This document shows positions 22,701 to 31,925 of a stretch of 64,000 nt of DNA, piece by piece. The notes beneath the pieces are model-generated. The model saw only the letters and a list, made by a program, of their open reading frames with translations. It made no database searches and was not told the origin of the DNA. This DNA is from Anaeramoeba flamelloides (Eukaryota; Metamonada; Anaeramoebidae), in assembly GCA_027625915.1 (NCBI GenBank), contig JANTQA010000060.1:3596001-3660000 (forward strand), in the 5' to 3' direction. A program made the position numbers and the translations under genes. The stretch's first letter is position 1. The number at the start of each line of letters is the position of its first letter.

Positions 22701-24915
22701 TCATTCCAAATTCTTGAATAATTTTATAGATTATTTTATAATGATATTTTCAAATTTTATTGTTACATCAAAAATATTTCATAAAAATTCATCAATTTTT
22801 ATCAACCTAATCGGGATATAACAAACAATAATCAAAACACAATTTTTATTAATTTTTTTTTTTAATTTTGTTTTTTAAAATTAAAAAAAAAGCTTTTTTC
22901 AATTCAACTTCTAAAAAAAAATTTTTAATATTAATATTTCAAATCAGTTTTTATTGCAATCTTGTTTACATCCAATTAATGCTTTTTCGGGAAATATCAC
23001 AATTGCTCTAATTTATAAATGTTAATCAAAAAATAAGATCCCTTTCAATAATTTCAAGATTATATATATTTGTAAAAGGGGAAAAAAGAGTGATCTCAAA
23101 TCTAGCACATTTTTCTTTCTTGAAAATCATCATTATTTCTTAATATTAATTTCCAAGATAAAACTTAGAAATTCTTTCAGGTTTTTGTGATTTCTGTGAA
23201 TCCTATAGTTTTTGTGATTCTTGTAAATTTTATTAAAAAAAAAAAATTCAATTTTTACATTAAAAAATAAAACAATAAATCTCAGATTTGTTCAATTTTT
23301 TTTTTTTTTTCTAAAATAAAAGCAAAAGATCAGATTATTGATTTTCGAGAATTTTCCTTTTGAAAAAATATTAGTATTCTAATTAAATAATTATTATATT
23401 GATGTCTAATTTTAAAATTAACCAATATTTTATTTTCTATTAAATTAAAAAAAAAACAAAATAACAAAAAAACAAATAGGAGGAAAATTTGATAATCCTG
23501 ATAGATTATTTTCTTCAATAAAACAAACTTGGGAAACAGCAAGCGGAAAAACTAGCCAAGACGTTCGGGAATTAATCCCAGAATTTTATTATTTACCAGA
23601 ATTTTTAATTAATCATAACCATTATTACTTTGGAAAAAAGCACAACCAAGAAAAAATTGAATCTGTGGAATTGCCCAAATGGGCCAAAGGTGATCCATAT
23701 GAATTTGTTAGGATTAATCGAAAGGCACTCGAATCAGATTATGTAAGTGAGCATTTGAATGAATGGATTGATTTAATTTTTGGCTATAAACAAACCGGCG
23801 AAGAAGCTGTTAAGGCATGCAATGTCTTTTACCATTTAACCTATGAGGGTTCCATTGATTTGGACGAAATTGAAAACCGAATAGAAAGGGAAGCATTCGT
23901 TACGCAGATTAACAACTGGGGGCAATGTCCTAAGCAATTATTTACAACCGCGCACCCTAAAAAGAAGATATTAACCAAGGCAACCACCATTTTTACACAG
24001 CCCTTCCCAAAAATTGTTTCTGAACTAAAGCAAAATATTGGATTCCCCATCAAGAATATTCAAATTGTTTCTAATAAAGTATTTTGCCAAAGTTCCAATA
24101 GACTTTTGTTGGCAAGGAAATTTAAAAAAAGATATCTTGCTTGGAATTTCTTTGATAATTCTATACGAATACTAAATTATGAAAATGAAGAAATTTTATT
24201 CATGGTTAATAGTGTGCATAGTGACGAGATAACTTCCTGTGCCTTATCTGAAGATGATTCACATTTTGTTACAGGCGACCAAAGTGGTTTAATTGCAGTT
24301 TGGAAAATTAAAAACTTGAAAACAAAAAATCCTAAAATTAAATTGTTAACTACCTTGATTGGCCATAAAAAGGCGATTTCGGCAATCCAAATTTCTAGAA
24401 ATTTTAAGATCATAGTCTCCTCCAGTATTGACTTAATAACAATAATTTGGGATTTAAATAAATTGAAATTTGTGAGAAGCATGCAATCTTTCCAAAATCC
24501 GATTTCAAATATTCACATAAACCCCTTTTCTGGAGAAATCACAATTTGCTCCCATCGTAATTTGAAAATATATACAATTAATGGTCGCTTGATTGGCGAA
24601 AGCTTTATTAATTCAAAATCAAACTCTTTAAAAAGTTCTTATTTAACCACTTTAACCACCTCTTTTACTCCCGATTATAAGAAATGCCACAGCTATTTAA
24701 CGGCCACGAGTAAGGGGGAATTAATTATTTGGAAATTGCAAAGTAAGATCAAGAAAAAATATAAATTATTGATCCCAATAAAGACTATCCAAATTACTAA
24801 TCGAAAAATCACTTCCATTTTAGTTGCTCAAGATAACCTTAAAATTTACTGTGGAGACATAGATGGTAATTTGTATTGTTGTAAGTTTTTATTAGATGTG
24901 TCTTCGAAAAAATAA
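7507..24915 (+). CDS. WDFY3/ALFY/LvsA-type BEACH-WD40 protein (whole locus, four exons)
   Basis: Proposed coding exons are 7507-7536, 7610-7755, 11725-21194 and 23480-24915, giving 11,082 nt or 3693 codons plus stop with every junction in phase. That length is typical of the family (human WDFY3 about 3500, Dictyostelium LvsA about 3600). Domain order: helical armadillo-like N-terminal half, concanavalin-like lectin fold near residues 1160-1300, PH-BEACH near 2830-3050, BEACH near 3095-3380, then WD40 repeats to the end. Several segments read like WDFY3 from memory: GGAIVILYLLSK, ERVKGYQLL, and IIWDLNKL in the WD40 part. There is no C-terminal FYVE finger, as in the amoeba LvsA and unlike metazoan WDFY3. 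Family role: large scaffolds in selective autophagy, vacuole function and membrane traffic. Exons 3 and 4 are certain; exons 1 and 2 are inferred from splice sites, phase and weak N-terminal similarity. Confidence 0.88.
8190..8560 (+). repeat. Dispersed repeat shared with 55.13-55.50 kb
   Basis: The order AAAAAGAAATTAATGAAATGAT, AAAGTGTT, GAGAAGTTCTTTT, CAATTTATT, GGAAGAAAAAT and CCAATTTTCTTACTGAC recurs with substitutions at 55260-55500 in the first long Ras intron, same orientation. No coding content or clear terminal repeats were seen. Confidence 0.5.
9053..10124 (-). mobile_element. Tc1/mariner-type DNA transposon remnant with long inverted arms
   Basis: TA dinucleotides at 9051-9052 and 10125-10126 flank inverted termini AGGTTTACAATCCC. 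The arms stay closely matched for about 185 bp (left 9053-9240, right 9935-10124), including TGATCGATCTTGTGCTTGG and AGTGGTTCAAAATGACAAT on both. Between them lies the end of a transposase on the minus strand (9536-9690). The interior is too short (about 690 bp) for a full transposase, so it is an internally deleted copy. TA target and transposase tail together support Tc1/mariner. Confidence 0.8.
9536..9690 (-). pseudogene. Transposase C-terminal fragment (Tc1/mariner type)
   Basis: Read on the minus strand to TAA at 9536-9538, the last 50 codons contain WKEVTDELMKNLVSNMKKRL and then DLVIQMEGESINGFF. This is the pattern at the end of Tc1/mariner transposases: W...i..e..., then NLV.SM..RL..VI...G. 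The DDE catalytic region is not present upstream, so the piece is a fossil. Confidence 0.7.
10955..11480 (+). repeat. Dispersed repeat, copy 1 of 3 (also 42.23-42.74 and 61.72-62.23 kb)
   Basis: Shared blocks in the same order: AATTCCAAAAAT near the left end, TCTAGATTGATAGATCGAGA-like segment, ACAATGACTGA, AATAGAAAAAATCACATA, TTGATCGATCAATAATTGT, TTTTAACAAATTTACCAATA and TTTATTTGGATAAAA. No protein is encoded and no terminal repeats are obvious. A TA dinucleotide run (about 11354-11374) sits in this copy only. Confidence 0.6.
11354..11375. repeat. TA microsatellite
   Basis: About ten consecutive TA units after GAGC, directly visible. Confidence 0.8.
11725..21194 (+). CDS. BEACH gene exon 3: N-terminal helical region, lectin-like, PH-BEACH and first part of BEACH
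   Basis: One open frame of more than 3150 codons with no ATG near its beginning, as expected for an internal exon. The lectin-like section contains CYTISFWFSYN and, downstream, IWHHIVLTYHN and MNLFVNGNLVEK, the core strands of a concanavalin-type fold. PH-BEACH starts near 20040 and includes KAGII-like FNAGIIEGLRIIYG and YCLQPIAIEFLMKNG; it is interrupted by a long D/N and K/E insert (20280-20510). BEACH begins near 20820: KNLWVNGKISNFHYLMQLN, NDLTQYPVFPWIL, NVYRDLSKPMG, YHYGSHYSN. Hexanucleotide-derived runs code for (DN)n near 13150-13205 and K/E/N-rich linkers at 13210-13560 and 17320-17710. The exon ends CAA-G before GTTTGTG; running on into the intron gives only F-rich translation. Confidence 0.95.
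13130..13560 (+). repeat. In-frame low-complexity tract (GATAAT hexamers, then E/K/N/Q-rich)
   Basis: About nine GATAAT units encode (DN)n and are followed by AAAGAA-, CAAGAA- and ACAGAA-type units giving E/K/Q/T-rich sequence, all inside BEACH exon 3. The other frames of such tracts stay open too and create false antisense F/L/Y-rich frames. A similar tract lies at 17320-17710. Confidence 0.85.
17320..17710 (+). repeat. In-frame AAAGAA/GAAAAT-type tract in BEACH exon 3
   Basis: Repeats of six bases encode long (KE)n and (NE)n runs. There are two near copies of a KENQNPNENENE block (about 17436-17466 and 17589-17624), showing local duplication within the tract. It is probably a flexible charged linker between helical regions of the protein. 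Confidence 0.85.
21330..22100. repeat. Cluster of AT-rich palindromes (hairpins) with CGTTAGG-like spacers
   Basis: At least six near-perfect palindromes of 60-85 bp lie side by side. Types seen: arms of TTTAAGAAATAAA with TTTATTTCTCAAATT (21345-21405); arms built on GAATTCAAAA and TTTTGAATTCTGGAAAA (21431-21491 and 21888-21952); arms AGGTTTTTTTTACTTTTTGA and complement (21597-21673, 21806-21878); arms GAGTTTTCTGTTTATTTG with a complement ending AAACCCTC (22010-22085). Between 21670 and 21790 three tandem units of about 45 bp share CCTAGAACACTTCA. Neighbouring units are separated by (C)CGTTAGG. Relatives occur singly at 34692-34752, 34775-34852 and 45987-46072. Confidence 0.8.
22260..22790 (-). 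pseudogene. LINE reverse-transcriptase fragment inside the BEACH intron
   Basis: On the plus strand the order AATCTTCTTTTATA, TTTTGCTTCAGTTTTATAAATTA, GAGA.TGTGG.TTAAT, AATCCA/ATCCAA.C.TCAAT, then TCA.TGTTTGAGTTCATTCC matches the minus-strand LINE at 26030-26460, same orientation and order, with many substitutions and small gaps. It corresponds to the part just after the FADD motif through the thumb. It is heavily decayed and has no open frame. Confidence 0.7.
23480..24915 (+). CDS. BEACH gene exon 4: rest of BEACH domain and WD40 repeats
   Basis: Open from the acceptor at 23479 to TAA at 24913-24915. Residues follow the BEACH consensus: GGKFDNPDRLF, DVRELIPEFYYLPEFLI, LPKWAKGDPYEFVRINR, HLNEWIDLIFGYKQTG and GQCPKQLF. 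The WD40 part starts about 24190: SDEITSCALSEDDSHFVTGD with GLIAVWKI, then GHKKAISAIQISRNF with TIIWDLNKL, IHINPFSGEITIC, GELIIWKL and KIYCGDIDGNLYC. About five blades are visible; blades may be completed by the linker after BEACH. The protein ends right after the last blade without a FYVE finger. The apparent first codon at 23665 in some frame scans is only a GTG in the middle of the exon. Confidence 0.96.
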
Positions 24916-25400
24916 TATTTTGAATTTTAATTTTGATTAATTTTTGATTTTGAAAATTCTAAATATCGTTTTTCTTTGTTTTTAAATAAAATTTTTATTT
25001 TTATTTTTACTTTTAATTTTTTTAATTTTTTTTTTTTTTTTTTCTTTCCTTTTTTAACGCTAAGCTATGATTTGTCTTTGTTTTTTTTCTTTTTTTGTTT
25101 GATCTTGTATCCAATTTTGTGTTTCAGTGTCAAAGTATTAACAAGTAGCCATTTGGCCTTTTTTAAGTGATTTGTAGATTTAAAGAGTATATTTTTCTTT
25201 AAATGTTAATTTGGTATTCACTAAAAACCTGTTATTATTTCACTGGGTTAATGATTCGAAAATTTTGATTTTAAATCAAAGGAAAAGGTTATTTTTCATG
25301 TCTTTTAAGTTTAAAAATACTTTTTATTTATTTTTCCTATAAACAAAAATTGGAAGTTTACTATAATTATAATACAATAACAAAAAAAACCAATCTTTTT
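24916..25400. other. 3' flank of the BEACH gene
   Basis: T-rich region with AAATAAA-like sites near 24985 that could mark the 3' end of the BEACH transcript. A 64-codon F-rich frame here is an artefact of T runs. Confidence 0.4.
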
Positions 25401-27109
25401 TTTTATTATTATTTAAGGGAGGAGTTATTAGCCCCTCTTGTATGCCCGAATTCCTAAATTTTTATTTAGGAATCTTATTAAAGACTCAAAGATAAGTTTA
25501 TTATCAACTAAGGCTAATAAACTTGATGAATCTTTTTTTATAATAATATTTTCAATATTATTATTTTTTAATATATTAGATATATTAATTTTTTTTAATT
25601 CAGATATCCAGATTTTACGATTATTTTCATAGGCTGAGCAATTCCATAGAAAATGGTCCAAATCTTCAATGATATCTATTTTATTTATTTTTTTACATAT
25701 CTCACAATATTTTGATTTATTTTTATTCATAAAATAAGAGTATCTATTTAAATAATTTGGAAAATTTCTGAATTTTAAAATTGAAGTTGAACCCTTCCAT
25801 TTTAAATATCTTTGTTGTTTGTTTATTGTGTTATTTATTTGTATAATTTTTAAATATTTTTGGACTTTCCAGCTTGAGCTATTTTCTAATTGATTAATTC
25901 TGAATTTATCCAATTCGATTTCTAATTCTTTTAAGTTATTTAATTACCAGTTAATATTTTCAAATTCTTTTTCTCTAAAAGGTAGATAATTAATTAATTC
26001 ATCAAAACCAAGGGTTTTTAATTTTTGTATTAATTTAAATCTTCTTTTATATAATGTTATTCTAACAGGATCAATTTTTGCTTCAGTTTTATAAATTAGC
26101 CTTCGAGAGTGTGGGTTAATTAATAAAAATTTTGTAATTTTTTTATTAATCCAAGTATCAATATCTTTAAAATCTGTTTTTGTTAAATCAAATATTTCTA
26201 ATCCATATAATAGTTGGCTATGTAATACAGCTTTAAAAAACTGAATTTTTAATCCATTAGAAAAATTTTTTTTGTTGTAGGATATTGATTAACTTTTTGA
26301 AATTGGTCTTAACTTTTTCAAGGTTAAACTTTAAAGGAGTTTTTTTATCAAGCCAAATACCAAGATATAAATTTTTTTTTGGAATTAAAGTTTTTTTCGT
26401 TTTATCACTATTTGGATTCATTCCGAAATCTTTTATAATTTTAAAGATTTTTTCTCGTTGAAAATTTATTTCTATCAATGATCCTTTCATAAGCAAAATT
26501 AGATCATCTGCAAACATCTGAACATGTATTGCTAATGTTTTAATTTTTTCTAAGAGAAAAAAAACCAATCTTTTGACTGTTTTTCTTTCGAACTCTTCTT
26601 CCTAAAATAAATAAAATTCAGTAAGGGAAAAAATGGAAAAAAATAAATAAAAATTTTTTAAGGATATTAACATGGATATTTTTATTTTTGAAAATCCAAG
26701 GTATAGAGAAAATTTTTGTTACTCTTTTCTTTATTACATAATTTTGGGAAAATAAAATAAAAATTTTGAAACAAAGGGTATATAAAAATTAGGGTAAAAA
26801 AACGCATTGTGGTAATTTTTTATGAAGATTCTACCAGTTTATGATCCTTTCGTTTTAGTATTTAAATTTTGTAAAAAATTTTTAAGAAATTAATTTTTAA
26901 GATGGTTTAAAGTTTATCCACATTTGAAGATAGAACAATTAGAACTAAAAGAGGTGCAAGATAATCTTTTTTTTCATTTTTTGGGTACTGTAAAACTTTC
27001 CGATGTTCCTTTAATAAATTTAAAACTGCAATTCTTGTATCTAATTTCTTCTTAAAACCAAACTGATTTTTTGAAACTAAATCCCAAGAATCTTGGATTC
27101 CTGCATATA
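25400..27109 (-). mobile_element. Degraded LINE (non-LTR retrotransposon), 5'-truncated
   Basis: Minus-strand order from 5' to 3': a finger-region piece QFGFKKKLDTRIAVLNLLKE (around 27000-27090), an unrecognised stretch (26570-26900), palm piece with the active-site motif FADDLILLMKGS (around 26510), thumb region with LLYGLEIFDLTKTDFKDID (around 26200), and the C-terminal zinc-binding segment CEIC...H....C (around 25700). The 3' tail reads CTCCTCCCTTAAATAATAAT followed by A's at about 25390-25410. The endonuclease domain is absent. A 193 bp MITE at 27110-27302 abuts the 5' side and may have interrupted the element. Confidence 0.88.
25428..26568 (-). pseudogene. LINE ORF2-like fragment: RT palm, thumb and zinc knuckle
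   Basis: Two long frames (26568-26257 and 25913-25428) and an intervening readable stretch make up the C-terminal half of a LINE reverse transcriptase. FADD is the catalytic Y/FxDD box; LKFNLEKVKTNF and LYLGIWLDKKTP follow in the expected order. An in-frame TAA separates NYLPFREKEFENINW from LNNLKELEIELDKFR, and the first frame ends in a shift near 26257. The end carries a C-x2-C-x12-H-x4-C finger (CEIC KKINKIDIIEDLD H FLWN C) like the zinc-binding reverse-transcriptase tail of L1-type LINEs. Inactive. Confidence 0.85.
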
Positions 27110-27302
27110 CAGTCAGTTCCAATTTTAAGACACAAACTTTCAAGGAAATTTATGGTATAAAAAAAATCTCAAATTAAAGCACAACATGGATTCTAGTAAA
27201 ATAATTTGTCAAAAAAAAATTCCAAATTATGTGCCTTAATTTGAGATTTTTTTGTGCTTTAAATTTGGTTTAAAGTTTATGTCTTAAAAGTGAAACTGGC
27301 TG
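27110..27302. mobile_element. TA-flanked MITE, family with CAGTCAGTTCC ends, copy 1
   Basis: TA at 27108-27109 and 27303-27304. The left end CAGTCAGTTCCAATTTTAAG and the inverted right end CAGCCAGTTTCACTTTTAAG continue as near-perfect inverted repeats through GACA.AAACTTT and AAAT(T)TGAGATTTTTT-type arms. Short size, TA flanks and CAGT start fit a non-autonomous Tc1/mariner derivative. Copies: 50226-50409 and one cut by the window end at 63976. Confidence 0.8.
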
Positions 27303-29492
27303 TAGTATAAAATATATTTGCTCCACTTGATTGAAAGTAGCTTAGCTTTGTAAAGTTAACTGATTATCACCAAATTTTGAGAAAACTTGTAAAAAGGATA
27401 ATTATAATGGACATTTAATTTTAAAAGCTGTGTCATTTATTCTAAAATTGATTGATACACAAGGAGTGGTTTGTCATAAAAATGAACGTGTGAAATTATA
27501 CTTTGTTTTGTTGACCAAAAAAATTACCCACGATTCTCAATAAAATACATATAACAAAAAAAAAAGTAAATATTTGCACAAAAAAATTCAATTACAAAAA
27601 TTTTTATAAGGACTACAATTACAAAAATTCAAATTTAGAAAAAATATTTCGTCAGATCTCAATAGCAAAAAATCCAAATTAAAAAATATTTAAAAAAAAA
27701 AAAAAACAAACTAAAATGTCTTCCAGTAGTAACAATCTCATGTATTTTAATACAAAAATGATTTAATCTAATTTATTCCATTTTTTAAAAAAACTTATTA
27801 TTATTAACCTAGTAATTATATTATAATCTTTTTTTCCCAAAAAATAACTGACTTTAATAATAAAAAAATCAATAAAAAAATCTTTGAAATCTTAAAAGGT
27901 GCAAAAGGAAATAGTTTGGAACCTACATCAGATGTTTTCAAAATTACAATTTTATTATATTTAAAATTGAAAATTGATTGTTGTTCTTGGTACTTTTTTC
28001 AAAAATAGTAGTAATTCTTAATTTTTAATTTTTGATTTTTAGAACTATAGGTTATATTCTATATTGGATTGTTTTCATTTGGTATTAAGATAATTTATAA
28101 AATTGCTTAATTATTTTTTTTTTTTCAATTTTAATACTATTTTCTTGATATTTAAGAGAATAAAGTTTCTTAAATTCACAGTTTATAATTTATTTTTTAA
28201 TTAAAGTTAAACCATATTAGTGTAATAGTGTTCAAGGATCTCTATAGTATCTATTCTAAATAGTTATTACTAGATAAATTATTAGATTTTTTACAGATGA
28301 TAATAAGGAGAAATTTGGATTTTGGAATTTTTTAAAAAAATATCTTTATGAAATCTAAAAATAGAAACCAAAATCAATTGTATTTTATTATTTATTTGGT
28401 TAGTTTTTGTGACTATAATATGAACAAATCCCATTGTTTTGTAAGAACATATTTTTAGAAAAAAATTTGTGTGTTGGTTTGTAAATATATATCTATATAA
28501 TTTGTGTTAACTAGTATTTTTCTATTTTATTATTATAGTTCATTCTTTCCATAATTTTCTTTTTATATTCTATATTTTTTTCTTAAATTTCCTTTTTTGA
28601 GTTTTTCAAAGTTCGGGGTATTCAAGTGCTAAATCGTTTAGCCACCCTATAGTCGCTTAATTGTGGTTAGGTATTCCTGTAACTAAAAATAGAAAATGAT
28701 TCAAAAATTAATATTTTCAACCTTCAAAAGAAACTATTTTTTTCTATTTTTGAATTACAATAAAAAATCTATAATGATTAACAAATATCAAGATTTATTT
28801 TTTAGTTTCTCTACTATCAAATTCAATGTATTTCCAATAAAATAAAAAATCTAAAAATAATATCTAAAAAAGGTGATCATAAAAAAAATCAGGCCCAAAG
28901 TATTAAATCCATGTTTCAAAATAAAAACCCTGTTTTTCTTCTTGTCTGAATATATCACATAATTCACTAATCAATAGTATACATAATTTAAAATCAATTT
29001 TGAAGGTAAACTCCTTGATTTTTTCATTAAATTTTAAATTAGGTATTGATTTTTTGAATTTTTTCAGAATTTTTTGATTTTTTCACGAATATTATTTTTT
29101 TGATTAATAAAAATTTCCTTGAAAATTAACTAGTATTTTTGAGATAATGTTTTAAATTGATCCTTTATTTTTTTAGAATTTCTTTTTTAATCTCAGAGGT
29201 TGAAGGTTTTAATACCATATTTATTTTGTGTTTATTGACAATTTTTTTGATTTTTTAATGAATAGGTCATCTTTAACAAAAAAAAAAAACATGCTTTTTA
29301 TTTTGAAACTCAGATTCAACTTTTCTGCATACTTCATTTTAACAACCGTATTTTGGAATTGCTTTCCAGGATTTTTTTTCCTTATTATCTGTTTCATAAT
29401 TCATACTCTCGAGAATTTTACCTCAAGAGACTACTGATCTTGATAATTTAAACCAAAAAAATCGATTTTTGAATTTCTGTTCGTAATTCATT
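27303..29492. other. Intergenic, no gene recognised
   Basis: A/T-rich with no credible exon on either strand. The only less A/T-rich spot is about 28612-28680, where GTGCTAAATCGTTTAGCCAC can fold into a tight hairpin; it matches no tRNA pattern I can build. About 29290-29490 resembles 36565-36740 and 57450-57640 (shared TTCTGTT.CGTAATTCATTTT and ATCTATTTTGGA-like blocks), so it is a repeat remnant. Confidence 0.4.
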
Positions 29493-30361
29493 TTAAGAGG
29501 ATAATTACATTTTTCATTTTTTAAGTGCCACAGTTTATGTGAAACTGAATTGTTAAAATCATTTCAACAACCAAATATATCGATATTTTAATTAATACAA
29601 GATTGGATATATCCTAGTATAATATATTTTCATACCTACCAAATGAAAATCAAAAAAATGAAAAGATTGATCAAGAAAAAATGAATAAAAATAATTTATT
29701 TCTTGTTCTTATCTATAATATTTGACACAATTTCGATTTCTTTGTTTGGTTTTATTTTTAATTCTTTATGGAAATAATTTTGTTTGGAAAATGTTTGAGA
29801 AATAAATTACTATTTATTTTGAAAGAATTTCCAAAATGAATTTAAAAATTCTATTTTTATTTAATTCATCTAATTCTAGTTTTATTTCAGAAAATCGGTT
29901 ATCTTTTAATTCTTCATAAATAAAGATTTATGGGATGTGTTTGTTTCATTTGATAATTAATTTGTTTTGATTAAATTGGAGTACTCAAAATATTTCTGAA
30001 TCTGATTGAATTTTTTTCTAAATTTTTCTTTTATTTTGGGTTGAAGTTTATGTAACTGTTGTTTGATTCTCGAGAATTCAACAAGTTTATTTTAATTTTT
30101 GAAATAGTATTCTTTGTTTTGGCTTGTTGATAAAAATATTTGAAAATAGAATTTTGAAAGCAATTTTGAAAACAAATCTTTTGCAATATTAAAAATAAAT
30201 AATCTTAATTGTAAAATAAATAGATCAAAATTTTCATTCAGCTTTCCAAAAAAGTCACATCCCAAAAAATAAAATAAATCACCAAAGCACCCCAATTCTA
30301 AAAAGTAAATTAATAATTTAAGTGAGTTTTAGAAATTTAAAATTTGATTTGTTACTATGAT

Positions 30362-31117
30362 TTAAGGGATTAGCGTCTACCAAGGAGAAGCTTACGAACA
30401 AAGTATGTTGTTATTGGGTTTAACAACATTAGTGCTACATTGTTCAAATGTCTCTAAAAAATCTCAAAGTCAAGTAGTAATATTTGTTGATCTCATCAAT
30501 TAAAAATGATCTATGTATTAGTAAAAAACTCAACAATTTCAGAATACAATCTGCATTTCGCCATAAATTTAAAGGCCGAATTATCAATATTCAGACTACA
30601 AAGTCACAAAATATCTTTCTTAAATTTGTAGCAAAATATAGATTAGTTACTAAAAAAATCGTTTTTTTTTAAAAATTAAATAATTCACGAATAAATTTTT
30701 TTAACTAATTATTTCTCAAATCATGCAAATATATTGATGGTACAATTAACTTTTTAGAAATCAAACAAAAATAATCAGTCTTTGTGCTTTTATGTTGATG
30801 GTTATTGAGTTAGTCTTTGAAATTAAAAAATTAAAAAAATAGATACTTTTGAAAGTTCTAAATCTAAATTATGTAATACCAGAATACTGTATTTTGGGTT
30901 TCTATTTTAAGATTTGGAAAAGTCTATTAAAAAAAATTTTTTCAAAATGAAACTTTTTTAATAGTGATCATTAGTAAAAAATGTAATAATTTATTGTGCA
31001 ATAAGATTTGTAATAGATTTTTTAGAGCCATTTGAGACATAGTGCACTAATACCATTTACACCCAATTACAACATACTTTAATGATTGGTAAATCTATGG
31101 TGACGCTAATCCCTTAA
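30362..31117. mobile_element. Nested TTAA element with TTAAGGGATTAGCGTC ends
   Basis: TTAA at 30362-30365 and 31114-31117 enclose 748 bp with inverted termini GGGATTAGCGTC. The arms match for about 100 bp: AAAGTATGTTGT.ATTGGGT, TTAGTGC.A, and TCAAATG.CTCTAAA on both sides. The interior has no long frame. It lies inside the larger element 29493-31925, so it is the younger insertion. Interior 30420-30690 resembles 45000-45165 and 50460-50760. Confidence 0.8.
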
Positions 31118-31125
31118 ACGACTGG

Positions 31126-31375
31126 TATTTTCCAATTAACAAATGAAAATTTTTATTTCGAGTTCTAAAATGGATCTTCATTATAACTGTTACAATCAAA
31201 TTAGCAGAATAAAAATTTTGTCTTTTGGTTAATCTCGGGAAGTTTAATTTATTGTCTTAAAATATCGTTTCTAAAAGATAGTGTAAAGATCTTCGGGATT
31301 TCTTCTAACTTATAAACTATAAAAATATTTTGGAATGTGAACTAAAAATTTTCATTTTTTAATTGGAAAATAAGA
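31126..31375. mobile_element. Palindromic MITE with TATTTTCCAATTAA ends
   Basis: Left TATTTTCCAATTAACAAATG and the inverted right end TATTTTCCAATTAAAAAATG both continue into AAAATTTTTA. A second copy in the opposite sense is at about 48594-48830 in the SEC22 intron: shared interior TATAACTGTTACAATCAAAT and its complement. Confidence 0.65.
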
Positions 31376-31925
31376 GTATTTGAAAAGCTGAATGAAAATT
31401 CTGTTCCATTTATTTTGCAACAAATAGTAATAATGGGTCAAGAAATCCAAGGTAATAAATTGTTTATATTCACACAAAACTAAGAAGATAAAGAAAACAA
31501 ATCATTGTTAATAGGCTTTTATCGTTTTTTTTTTTTTCAATTCTTGATTTCAACAAATTTATTTGGAAAGCTGAGCTTTTGTGTTTGGTCTTCTAAAAGA
31601 AAATATAAGTTTCAAATACACACCTTTTTGGGTCTGTTTTTTGGGTTTACTGTTTGACTAATTTCACTTGTTCGTATAAACACATCTCTAGATCCAAAAC
31701 CAAATTTATTAAAATCTAAAATTTAATCAAAAAAAATGTTCAAAAATTGAAAAAATGAAAGACTCAACTCTGAATTACTTTGGTTCTTTTCACTTCACAA
31801 ATATAGCAGCGAATGGTGTTTTGGTTTCAAAGTTTCAATATCTGGTTGTACTCAAAAAAATATTTTCCAGTAAGGTTAAGACAATTAAAATTTTTCAAAA
31901 TGGTAAAATATACTTACTTCCTTAA

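Larger units (their letters stand above)
21195..23479 (+). other. Third intron of the BEACH gene, 2285 bp
   Basis: The donor G|GTTTGT and acceptor CAAATAG|GAGG join CAA-G to GA-GGA and recreate LQGGKFDNPDRLF, the strongly conserved BEACH motif that must be continuous. The intron therefore is certain. It contains a cluster of hairpins (about 21330-22100) and a degraded LINE fragment (about 22260-22790, minus strand). Confidence 0.95.
29493..31925. mobile_element. TTAA-flanked inverted-repeat element, second copy with nested insertions
   Basis: This is the reverse-complement copy of the element at 4342-5558. The TTAA at 29493-29496 is followed by GAGGATAATTACATTTTTCA, matching the other copy's end; the right end reads ACTTACTTCCTTAA at 31912-31925. 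Between the parts that match 4730 and 4860 of the first copy lie about 1.3 kb of extra DNA, which contain a separate TTAA element (30362-31117) and a further palindromic element (31126-31375). The 67-codon frames at 30092 and 29228 are not genes. Confidence 0.7.

Noticed and set aside
23665-24915. A separate WD40 gene starting at 23665
   Set aside because: The first codon is GTG in the middle of the conserved BEACH domain; the exon is open back to the acceptor at 23479.
28612-28685. tRNA gene
   Set aside because: Tried on both strands: no cloverleaf with A and B boxes at the right spacing.
30092-30295. Minus-strand 67-codon frame and its partner at 4867-5070
   Set aside because: They lie in the two copies of one inverted-repeat element but are not frame-conserved between them.
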